Source of the DNA: Candidatus Omnitrophota bacterium
GTDB lineage: Bacteria; Hinthialibacterota; Hinthialibacteria; Hinthialibacterales; JAKPRU01
Reading direction: 5' to 3'
Assembly (NCBI GenBank): GCA_029557025.1
Contig: JAKPRU010000533.1
Coordinates: forward strand, 1 to 12,993
DNA: 12,993 bases
The translations under genes and the position numbers were made by a program. Under the pieces are notes generated by a model. It saw nothing but the letters and a program-made list of their open reading frames with translations. It was not told where the DNA came from and did not search any database. Within the stretch, counting starts at the first letter, position 1, and every line of letters starts with the position of its first letter. Positions 7,386 to 12,993 of this stretch are shown here, one piece after another.

Positions 7386-7433
7386 TCCTTCCGTTTCAAG
7401 CGGACACGGATCTACGCTCGGAGAACGGCGAAA

Positions 7434-7898
7434 TCAGCCGCGCGTGTGACGGTCGATTGTTGCCATGCGCTTGGTTAAGGAATCTTCCGAGTGTCCCGGT
7501 TGCATTTGCGCACTTAAGAAAGGCGACTCCGGTTTCTTCCGGGACTCCTCTTTTTGTTTCTTCAATGTTCCCATCAATCCGGGAGAGGGGCTGAATCCGG
7601 ACTTTTTCAAATCTTCCAGGATTGGCGGTGGGACCCGAACGCTGTTCATCTGGTTGGCTTCCAGCCACCCTTTGCGGATCCAATTCCGAAGGAATTCGGG
7701 AGAGGGTTTGACTTTTCCAGGACAATCCAAATCCCGTATGATCGTCGCCGTGGGGCAGAAATCCGAGCCGAAGCAGTGGATGAATCCGTAGACGAGCAAC
7801 AGGATGTCGAGCTCCTTCTCGTGACATCTCTCGCAAGTCAGATCCAATTCATCGATCTGGTGGCAGACTCCACAAACGAAGCATTTTTTCGTAGGCAT
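7434..7898 (-). CDS. zinc-ribbon and helix-turn-helix-like small protein
   Basis: 154 residues, soluble. The N-terminus has Cys6, Cys9 and Cys12 followed by Cys22 and Cys25-His26 (CFVCGVC ... CERCH), a probable zinc ribbon. Then a hydrophobic helix (LDILLLVYGFIHCF), extra Cys at 42, 48 and 59, and SPEFLRNWIRKGWLEA (66-81), which looks like the recognition part of a small winged or MerR-like helix-turn-helix. This order (ribbon, helix, HTH ending in an IRxGxL-like motif) recalls the YvyF/TIGR03826 flagellar-operon protein, but the match is by eye only. The C-terminal 50 residues are charged and probably disordered. The ATG overlaps the 3' end of the preceding ORF by 61 bases and has only a weak binding site, inside the palindrome GAGAGCTCTC, so translation may be coupled. 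Function unknown; a regulator is plausible. Confidence 0.65.
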   Translation of the reverse strand: MPTKKCFVCGVCHQIDELDLTCERCHEKELDILLLVYGFIHCFGSDFCPTATIIRDLDCPGKVKPSPEFLRNWIRKGWLEANQMNSVRVPPPILEDLKKSGFSPSPGLMGTLKKQKEESRKKPESPFLSAQMQPGHSEDSLTKRMATIDRHTRG

Positions 7899-8191
7899 CG
7901 AGAGCTCTCTTCGATTCCGCGAAGATCGTGTTCGATTCCATACAATTCTATCAAATCCGGAACGGCCTGTCGCGGCGGAATGTCAATCCCTGGAAAGACG
8001 CGGGTTGGACGTTTATCAAGAAAGTCGGCGCAAGGGGATTCTGGTCTTGGAAGATAATGGAGAAGGCAGTGTAAATCGCAGGTCGGTTGTGTGCAAAATC
8101 GGCAACCGTTTAGGCTCCGCCGCGGGCGGATGACGGCCGGTGAGGACGCGGAATATCTGAAGAAGAATACGCATTTTCGAATCCTTCCCAT
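7838..8191 (-). CDS. possible small Cys-rich protein downstream of the sigma factor
   Basis: 117 residues if started at the ATG at 8191. Cys30, Cys33, Cys38 and Cys42 (CRFCTQPTCDLHC) could bind a metal, and the downstream segment IDIPPRQAVPDLIELYGIEH has good codon character for a real protein. I do not recognise a family. Doubts: no ribosome binding site precedes this ATG, a promoter overlaps the start, and a competing frame (8174-8016, 52 codons, beginning MRILLQIFRV) has an ideal AAGGA with 7-base spacing. Either the longer frame is real with an unclear start, or one ancestral gene has been frameshifted. It begins 31 bases after the sigma-factor stop and its 3' end overlaps the zinc-ribbon gene. 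Confidence 0.42.
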   Translation of the reverse strand: MGRIRKCVFFFRYSASSPAVIRPRRSLNGCRFCTQPTCDLHCLLHYLPRPESPCADFLDKRPTRVFPGIDIPPRQAVPDLIELYGIEHDLRGIEESSRCLRKNASFVESATRSMNWI

Positions 8192-8192
8192 T

Positions 8193-8221
8193 ATTGTAAC
8201 AAACGAGGATCGACAGGCCAA
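8193..8221 (-). promoter_or_regulatory. candidate promoter for the small Cys-rich genes
   Basis: Minus strand TTGGCC (8221-8216, 4 of 6), a 17-base spacer, TACAAT (8198-8193, 5 of 6). It starts right after the sigma-factor stop codon. Transcription would begin near 8186, inside or just before AAGGA, which fits translation from the ATG at 8174 better than from 8191. Confidence 0.4.
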
Positions 8222-8222
8222 G

Positions 8223-9056
8223 TTACGCCAGAAGCCCCTCGATGTGCATCCGTACACGCGGTCGGCGCAATTTTTCCAGGGCCTGCTCCTCGATCCGTCG
8301 AACGCCTTCAGCCGAGAGGTTGAGCTTCTGTCCCACCTGGCGAAGGCTGAATCGCTCGCCATCCTGCAACAAGCCGAACCGCCATGCGAGGACCGCTTTT
8401 TCCCGGCGATTGAGCACCTGCATGGCCCGTTTCAGTCGGCTTTGCATCTCGTCAAAGCAAACCCACTCTTCCGCGCTGGTCGAATCTTCATCCGAGAGAA
8501 TTCGATCCAATCCTCCTTTTTCCCCATCCTGACCATAAAGCGAGTAGAATGTCGGCGTGAGACGCAACACATCGTGAATTCGTTTTTCGGGGACACACAA
8601 GTAATCCGCAATCTCTTCAATCGCAGGTTTCCGTCCATGTTCCAATTCAAACGTGGTCTCATACGCTCGAACTTTACGGAGAATCTCCACTTTGTTGATC
8701 GGGAAGTTTACGGTGCGTGAGCGCTGCTCGATCATTCGCCGGATGTATAAACGAATCCACCAGGAGGCATAGGTGATTAAGCGGCAGCCCTTGGAAGGGT
8801 CGAATTTTTCCAAGGCTTCGATCAGTCCCAAATTTCCTTCCTGGATAAGATCCTCCAGCGAAACACCGTACCCTTTATGCTGGGCGGCGATTTTAATCAC
8901 AAAGCGAAGATTTGATTCGATCAATCTCCGACGGGCTTCTTCATCCCCCTTACGAAATTGTTGAATCAGGCGACGCTCTTCCTCAACGCTGAGAGGGGTG
9001 TCATCGCTCTGCAACAGAGAAGGCGCAATGGTGAGTTCGGTATCGGCCAGTTTCAT
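8223..9056 (-). CDS. RNA polymerase sigma-70 family factor (group 2-like)
   Basis: 277 residues. Regions in order: 1.2 (residues about 22-45, LSVEEERRLIQQFRKGDEEA), 2 (45-120, with RLIESNLRFVIKIA, SLEDLIQEGNLGLIEALEKF and the core -10 recognition block ITYASWWIRLYIRRMIEQRS), 3 (125-195, GRKPAIEEIADYL) and 4 (205-270, LNRREKAVLAWRFGL and the helix-turn-helix FSLRQVGQKLNLSAEGVRRIEEQALEKLRR). It lacks region 1.1 and is shorter than primary RpoD, so an alternative group 2 (RpoS/SigB-like) factor is likelier. TYASWWIR is close to the TYATWWIR of RpoD, so -10 preference is probably near standard. The ATG at 9056 is chosen because AAAGG precedes it by 9 bases; a TTG at 9116 is less credible. The two small Cys-rich genes downstream may modulate it, but that is speculation. 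Confidence 0.93.
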   Translation of the reverse strand: MKLADTELTIAPSLLQSDDTPLSVEEERRLIQQFRKGDEEARRRLIESNLRFVIKIAAQHKGYGVSLEDLIQEGNLGLIEALEKFDPSKGCRLITYASWWIRLYIRRMIEQRSRTVNFPINKVEILRKVRAYETTFELEHGRKPAIEEIADYLCVPEKRIHDVLRLTPTFYSLYGQDGEKGGLDRILSDEDSTSAEEWVCFDEMQSRLKRAMQVLNRREKAVLAWRFGLLQDGERFSLRQVGQKLNLSAEGVRRIEEQALEKLRRPRVRMHIEGLLA

Positions 9057-9155
9057 CGTTGAGGACCTTTCGGGACATGTAACCTTGCCCTTGTTCCACT
9101 GCAACTGATGTGCCAATCTGAAATCGACCGGCTGGTACGCATGAATTCAAGGCAT

Positions 9156-9184
9156 TTATTAGAGATCAAGTTCTGTATTATCAA
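9156..9184 (-). promoter_or_regulatory. candidate sigma-factor gene promoter
   Basis: Minus strand TTGATA (9184-9179, 4-5 of 6), a 17-base spacer, TAATAA (9161-9156, weak). The leader to the ATG at 9056 would be about 90 bases. Other AT-rich hexamers nearby could serve instead. Confidence 0.28.
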
Positions 9185-9249
9185 TATATTATGTTGTATG
9201 ATTGCATAAATATGGAATAGAAGATATTTGCCGGATTTGAAGGAATTGG

Positions 9250-9265
9250 GGAGTCCCGGAGTCCC
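9250..9265 (+). repeat. 8-bp tandem duplication, GGAGTCCC x2
   Basis: Two exact head-to-tail copies of GGAGTCCC (9250-9257 and 9258-9265) upstream of the glycosyltransferase gene, just before the 12-13 bp repeats. Confidence 0.75.
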
Positions 9266-9279
9266 GTGTCCGGCTGAAC

Positions 9280-9317
9280 TGCGCGGAAAAGTGCGCGGCG
9301 GAAGTGCGCGGAAAAGT
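9280..9317 (+). repeat. short tandem repeat, three TGCGCGG-headed units
   Basis: TGCGCGGAAAAGT occurs exactly at 9280-9292 and 9305-9317, with a variant unit TGCGCGGCGGAAG between them (starting at 9292), giving three 12-13 base units in a row. They lie 50-90 bases before the glycosyltransferase start, and could be protein-binding sites or replication slippage. Confidence 0.75.
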
Positions 9318-9367
9318 TCACGTCTGTAACGGACTCGATTTTCGATGAATCCAGGTAAACTCACAGC

Positions 9368-11275
9368 ATGACAGCGCCAGTGGATGAAGAGAACCTTGTT
9401 TGGATTGCCGGACATGAGATCCGAAGCGGTTTCTATCCGCCGAATCTGCGTTTTTTAGGTCGGTATCATCCGGATTTGGTTTCTGTTCAGGACTGTGCGA
9501 TGAAAAACGAGGAGCGAGTATACGGTTTTCAGCGTGGCCAACGGGGGATTTGCGCGGTTCGTTTCCATTGTGGGGATGGGTGGTCGCTATGGAGAGAAGA
9601 CATCCGCCCGGACGCTCCAGTTCAGTCTACCGAGGAAGCCTGCGAAAAGGCCGACCTGATCTATCTGGTGGGGATCGGACTGGGCGGAACGGCATCGAGC
9701 ATTTATCGGCGCATCCGGGGTCGGAACAAGGGGCTATTCATTATTGAACCGCAGGGGGAATTTCTTCTTGCTGCGATGTCGGCGCGCGATCTTCGGGGAT
9801 TGCTGTCTTCCGGGCAGGTGTTTCTTGCTGTGGGACCGACTTGGGAGGAGCAGCTGTCTGAGATTATGGAACGGCAGCACCTGGCGGCGGCTGCACTGCC
9901 GGTTCTCCGTGCGGCGGTGAGTCCTGTCAGGGGCTGGGAGCAGGCCGTTCTTGCTCCGGTTTGCGGGGCCGTTCAGCAGGCGATCTCCCGGTTGCAGCCC
10001 CGGCTCAAAGAGGGAATGGACGAATGGATTGCCGAGACACATTCTCCAGCGCGCCGTCCGGGCAAGGTAATCTGGGCTTTTCAAGACAGCCGTGGAATTG
10101 CGCCCTACAGTCTGATCCAGCTGGTTCTGCTGCGATCGCTCTTTTATCGGCTGCGTCGATTCGGCTGGACTGTAAGATACACGCATTTACGGGACGGGAA
10201 TTTCTATCCGCCCTATTACCGAATCTGGGAGTTGGTTCGGGCGCGTCCCGATGTGCTTTTCTTTTGCAATGTCGCTCCGTCATTCGAATTCGCCCTCGGT
10301 CCCGAACTGTCCGCCGCCATTCGGATTCCCAAGGTGATCTGGCACACCGATGATCCTTTCTATTGCCGACACCTTTACTTGCGGCATGGAGTCCGCGCGG
10401 ACGAATTATATCTGGCGGCCGATCTCGGCTGGATTGGTCAGTTGGAGGATTACGGCGCGGCAGGACGGACCGGTTTCCTCCCGGGAGCCGCGACAATTAC
10501 GCGACCGGGGAAACGCAGCAAACGCCTCGCTTCCGACATTGTGTTTGTCGGCCAGGTACGGGCGAAATCGAGTTTTCTGGAAGCGCTTTCTCCGGGGCAC
10601 CGGGACTACTGCGAGCGAATTGTCTCCGAGAAACTCGCCAACCCGCGTGTTTCTCTGGCGGCAATCATGTCCCAGAGACCGTTTCCCGGAAGGTCCCCCG
10701 GCGAGGATATTCTGGATGAGATGCGGCAACGGATTCTGTGGGAGGCCAATACTCGTCACCGCCTGGAAATCGTCCGTCACCTGGAAGACTTGGGCCTGGT
10801 GATTTACGGAAATACGGCCTGGCTGGAGCGTCTCCCCGATGGCCCCAACAAGGAGCGGTTCCGTGGAACACTTCCCTTTGGCAAACTGGCACACGTGTAC
10901 CGAAACGCGATCATTACGCTCAATATCCATAGCTTGCAGACTTACACCTGCCTGAATGTCCGGGATTTCGATGTTCCGGCAAGCGGTGGATTTCTTCTGT
11001 CGGACTGGCTGCCGCGAGTGGACGATTTTTTTGTCCCCGGTTTTTCGGATGACCTGGATCGATTGCAGGAAAAAGAGATCGAGATTTTCCTGTACCGGAA
11101 TCCGACGGAATTGAGACGTGTTGTTTCTTATTTTCTGGAGAATCCGGAGGCACGACATCCGATTATTGAGCGTGCCCGACAAAGGGTTATTGAATATCAC
11201 ACATACTCCAACCGTGCGAAGACTCTCGCGCAATTGCTTACGCGGGTAGTCAGCGGGGAGGGCCGGGCACGTTGA
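9368..11275 (+). CDS. two-part glycosyltransferase: MAF-like N-terminus and CgeB-like (DUF3880/GT1) C-terminus
   Basis: 635 residues, soluble. Residues 25-160 resemble the N-terminal part of motility-accessory-factor (MAF) glycosyltransferases: NLRFLGRYHPDLV near the start, LIYLVGIGLGGTASSIYRR (97-115) as a glycine-rich nucleotide-binding loop, LFIIEPQGEFLLAAM (123-137) and VFLAVG (151-156). Residues 233-625 match CgeB-like transferases: PYYRIWELVRARPDVLFF, PKVIWHTDDPFY (321-332), DIVFVGQVR, VIYGN, LNIHSLQTYTCLNVRDFDVPASGGFLLSD (518-546, in which NVRDFDVPASGGF is the hallmark), and YRNPTELRRVVSYFLENPE near the end. It probably moves a nucleotide-activated sugar onto a protein or surface glycan; acceptor and sugar are unknown. 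Pilin and lipoprotein genes follow on the same strand. The ATG has a weak AGGT 12 bases upstream and overlaps the TGA of a mini-ORF. The MAF-like call is by eye. Confidence 0.85.
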   Translation: MTAPVDEENLVWIAGHEIRSGFYPPNLRFLGRYHPDLVSVQDCAMKNEERVYGFQRGQRGICAVRFHCGDGWSLWREDIRPDAPVQSTEEACEKADLIYLVGIGLGGTASSIYRRIRGRNKGLFIIEPQGEFLLAAMSARDLRGLLSSGQVFLAVGPTWEEQLSEIMERQHLAAAALPVLRAAVSPVRGWEQAVLAPVCGAVQQAISRLQPRLKEGMDEWIAETHSPARRPGKVIWAFQDSRGIAPYSLIQLVLLRSLFYRLRRFGWTVRYTHLRDGNFYPPYYRIWELVRARPDVLFFCNVAPSFEFALGPELSAAIRIPKVIWHTDDPFYCRHLYLRHGVRADELYLAADLGWIGQLEDYGAAGRTGFLPGAATITRPGKRSKRLASDIVFVGQVRAKSSFLEALSPGHRDYCERIVSEKLANPRVSLAAIMSQRPFPGRSPGEDILDEMRQRILWEANTRHRLEIVRHLEDLGLVIYGNTAWLERLPDGPNKERFRGTLPFGKLAHVYRNAIITLNIHSLQTYTCLNVRDFDVPASGGFLLSDWLPRVDDFFVPGFSDDLDRLQEKEIEIFLYRNPTELRRVVSYFLENPEARHPIIERARQRVIEYHTYSNRAKTLAQLLTRVVSGEGRAR

Positions 11276-11393
11276 TCGTCGCCTTCCGGCCAGGTATGGG
11301 CCTGCGGCTCGCACGGTTCGGGGACCATCGTATTGCCGGCTACAGTTCCTGCATGTCTGCCGGAACTTTATCGAAAAGAAAAGGAGACAATTG

Positions 11394-12269
11394 ATGCACT
11401 CACAGAACGGATTGCAAATCTGCCGCAGGATGTTGTTCCTTATCGTGGGAATAACTGTTCTCATGTCCTCTGCTTGTCAGAGCGCCAAGAAGGTCTCGAG
11501 TGAGTCGAAAAAACCTTCCGCGAAGATCACCGGAGTTCATTTTCGGGATTTGAGTATGGATGCCCTGACTCTGCTGTTCGATATTGAGGTGACGAATCCG
11601 TATTCGGTATCTCTGCCGCTGGCAAATCTGGAGTATGGGTTGAGCAGCAACGGGCAACAGTTTGTGGACGGAATGGCGGGATTGCGGGAGTCCATCCCGG
11701 CAGGACAGAGTAAAACCGTTTCGGTTCCGGTGGAGATTGGGTTCATGGAAGCATTGCGCGCGTTGGACCAAATCCGTCCCGGGTCCATTGTGCCTTACAA
11801 AGCGGAGATGGCCGTCTCCGTCAATGCACCGGGCGATCAGACCATCCGATTGCCTCTTACCAGAGAGGGCAGCCTGCCCATCCCATCCATTCCCTCCTTG
11901 AGTTTGAAGGAGCTGCGATGGAGTGAGTTGAGCCTGGATGAGGCCAAAGGAACTCTTCGACTGCATCTGGTCAACCAGAACGAATTTCCGGTGGACCTGT
12001 CGGGGATGTTTTACCGTCTGGCCCTGGGGGACAAGGAGGTTGCCTCCGCGAAGGTGCAGCAATCGGCGAAGTTTGCGGAGAAGGGCGGTGAAGGAGACCT
12101 GGAGATTCCGGTTTCATTCTCGCCGAAGAAGCTGGGACTGGCTGTGTTCCAGATGCTGATGGGCGCGGAAGCCGGATATTCGCTCGATGGGACGATGGAT
12201 ATGCAGACTCCTTATGGCCCGATCCCGATGCCGTTCACGTCCGTTGGGAAAATGCCGTTCCGAAAGTGA
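11394..12269 (+). CDS. lipoprotein with two LEA type 2 (WHy) domains
   Basis: 291 residues from the ATG at 11394, preceded by AAAGGAGA with about 7 bases of spacing; a TTG one codon earlier is less likely. The N-terminus has basic residues (CRR), a hydrophobic stretch (MLFLIVGITVLM) and SSAC with Cys28, a lipoprotein signal with a slightly atypical lipobox. Two similar halves follow: residues about 43-140 (ITGVHFRDLSMDALTLLFDI, VTNPYSVSLPLANLEYGL) and about 168-265 (LSLKELRWSELSLDEAKGTL, LVNQNEFPVDLSGMFYRLAL). In both, an NPY/NEF motif follows a strand and leads into a short hydrophobic strand. This is the LEA_2/WHy pattern known from desiccation and stress proteins. It is probably a membrane-anchored periplasmic protein of unknown role. 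Confidence 0.85.
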   Translation: MHSQNGLQICRRMLFLIVGITVLMSSACQSAKKVSSESKKPSAKITGVHFRDLSMDALTLLFDIEVTNPYSVSLPLANLEYGLSSNGQQFVDGMAGLRESIPAGQSKTVSVPVEIGFMEALRALDQIRPGSIVPYKAEMAVSVNAPGDQTIRLPLTREGSLPIPSIPSLSLKELRWSELSLDEAKGTLRLHLVNQNEFPVDLSGMFYRLALGDKEVASAKVQQSAKFAEKGGEGDLEIPVSFSPKKLGLAVFQMLMGAEAGYSLDGTMDMQTPYGPIPMPFTSVGKMPFRK

Positions 12270-12421
12270 TTGTGTGCCGGAGGATGCCGGGACAAAGTTG
12301 AGAGGCGATGTATTCCATCAAGAGCCGTTGAACAGGACTTTTTCCAGGCTTTACAAGCTCACCATTTTGTTCGAAAATCGTTTGGATTGGGTCAGAATGC
12401 TATTAAGAAAGGTGCAAGAAG

Positions 12422-12952
12422 ATGAAACGTGCAGGATTTACGCTGATCGAACTCCTGATTGTTGTGGCGATCATCGGTATTCTGGCGGCAATCGCGGTGC
12501 CGAATTTCATGAGTGCGCAGATTCGAGCGCGGGTAACGGCTCAAATTGCGGATATCCGCAACCTGAAAGATGCCTTTACACGGTATAGGCTCGACAATCC
12601 CGGAATCCCTGTTCACGTGGATGGCATGATCGAGCGAAGACCTTTGACCACGCCGATTTCCTATATCACGGTGCTTTACTATGACCGATTCCTTCCGGAT
12701 TCGGTTGCTCCAGAAACAGACCAATGGAACGGCCTGATTCACGCGGAAGCCTATTGGCTGACGCCTGTATATGTTCAGAGGGATCTGCCCAACGATTGGG
12801 ACCGGTTGCAGAAGACCAAAGGACTTTACCTGTGGGCAAGAGGCCCCATGACCGGCACAACCCTTTTCAACTGCGGAAGCCAGTATGAGGCCAGCAACGG
12901 CGTCAAGAGCCAGGGTTGCTTTGGCGGGTTGATTGAGGGAATGGGGAAATAG
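12422..12952 (+). CDS. type IV pilin / pseudopilin-like protein (prepilin-type N-terminus)
   Basis: 176 residues. The class III signal is textbook: MKRAG, cleavage before Phe6 by a prepilin peptidase, then FTLIELLIVVAIIGILAAIA with the conserved Glu at mature position 5 and the N-terminal helix continuing through VPNFMSAQIRARVTAQIADIRNLKDAF. The C-terminal part is unlike classic GspG or PilA: TTPISYITVLYYDRFLPD, WNGLIHAEAYWLTPVYVQRD and a Cys151-Cys166 pair that could close a disulfide loop. Single prepilin-like genes of this form, away from type II secretion operons, are common in candidate phyla. AAAGG lies about 9 bases before the ATG. No other pilus gene is visible, so whether it is a structural pilin, a minor pilin or another surface protein cannot be decided. 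Confidence 0.88.
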   Translation: MKRAGFTLIELLIVVAIIGILAAIAVPNFMSAQIRARVTAQIADIRNLKDAFTRYRLDNPGIPVHVDGMIERRPLTTPISYITVLYYDRFLPDSVAPETDQWNGLIHAEAYWLTPVYVQRDLPNDWDRLQKTKGLYLWARGPMTGTTLFNCGSQYEASNGVKSQGCFGGLIEGMGK

Positions 12953-12993
12953 GGCGGAGAATTTGTTGGGTGGGGATGGCGGGCGAGGTAATG

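Larger units (their letters stand above)
9057..9367. other. divergent promoter region between the sigma factor and the glycosyltransferase
   Basis: 311 bases without a real gene. An AT-rich core (about 9155-9230) is the likely site of divergent promoters; its plus-strand word TTGCATAAATATG (9202-9214) could be a -35 segment but has a poor -10 partner (TATTTG). It is followed by GC-rich short repeats (9250-9317). An eight-codon ORF (9345-9371) ends in a TGA that overlaps the glycosyltransferase ATG. Confidence 0.6.

Noticed and set aside
10406..11464. 352-codon minus-strand ORF
   Set aside because: Antisense to the CgeB-like half of the glycosyltransferase and to the start of the lipoprotein gene; composition is that of a shadow frame.
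12380..12402. Sigma-54 promoter upstream of the prepilin gene
   Set aside because: TTGG and TGCT are present, but the GG-to-GC distance is 15 bases rather than 12, so it does not fit the -24/-12 pattern.

Overview
The window looks like chromosomal DNA from a diderm, Gram-negative-type bacterium of moderate GC content, most likely an uncultured candidate phylum. The signs are a LolA-like periplasmic protein, a Tat signal combined with a lipobox, a lipoprotein with LEA type 2 domains, and a lone type IV pilin-like protein with a short variable C-terminus. Planctomycetota, Hydrogenedentota, Sumerlaeota and Omnitrophota are plausible homes, but this is a guess from gene style. Several intact genes end in TGA, so the standard code applies. 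I saw no tRNA, rRNA, CRISPR array, transposase or integrase.

Layout: (i) 1-1490, minus strand: a pair with its own promoter, made of a broken tcmP (three-Cys-motif partner protein, SAM-methyltransferase-like) and an intact DUF5131/Gp37-Gp68 three-Cys-motif gene that leaves the window on the left. This is the most accessory-like part. (ii) 1519-4171, minus strand: a Tat-exported neutral/alkaline ceramidase-like protein and an HD-GYP protein (probable cyclic-di-GMP phosphodiesterase). (iii) 4172-4542: a divergent regulatory region, then a plus-strand cytoplasmic TPR protein whose stop codon overlaps that of a convergent LolA-like gene. (iv) 6908-9056, minus strand: a sigma-70 family factor followed by two small Cys-rich proteins in overlapping frames, and then a small protein resembling a catalytically dead PD-(D/E)XK fold with its own promoter. 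(v) 9057-9367: an AT-rich divergent promoter region with short direct repeats. (vi) 9368-12952, plus strand: a 635-aa MAF-like/CgeB-like glycosyltransferase, an LEA type 2 lipoprotein and a prepilin-like protein.

How the genes may work together (inference): regions iii-vi are weighted towards the cell surface and its control (lipoprotein handling, surface glycosylation, pilin, sigma factor, cyclic-di-GMP turnover). The tcmP/DUF5131 pair is a recurrent but functionally unresolved association that appears to be decaying here. Most genes face neighbours across their own promoters, so apart from the tcmP/DUF5131 pair and possibly the sigma-factor cluster there is little evidence of long operons.
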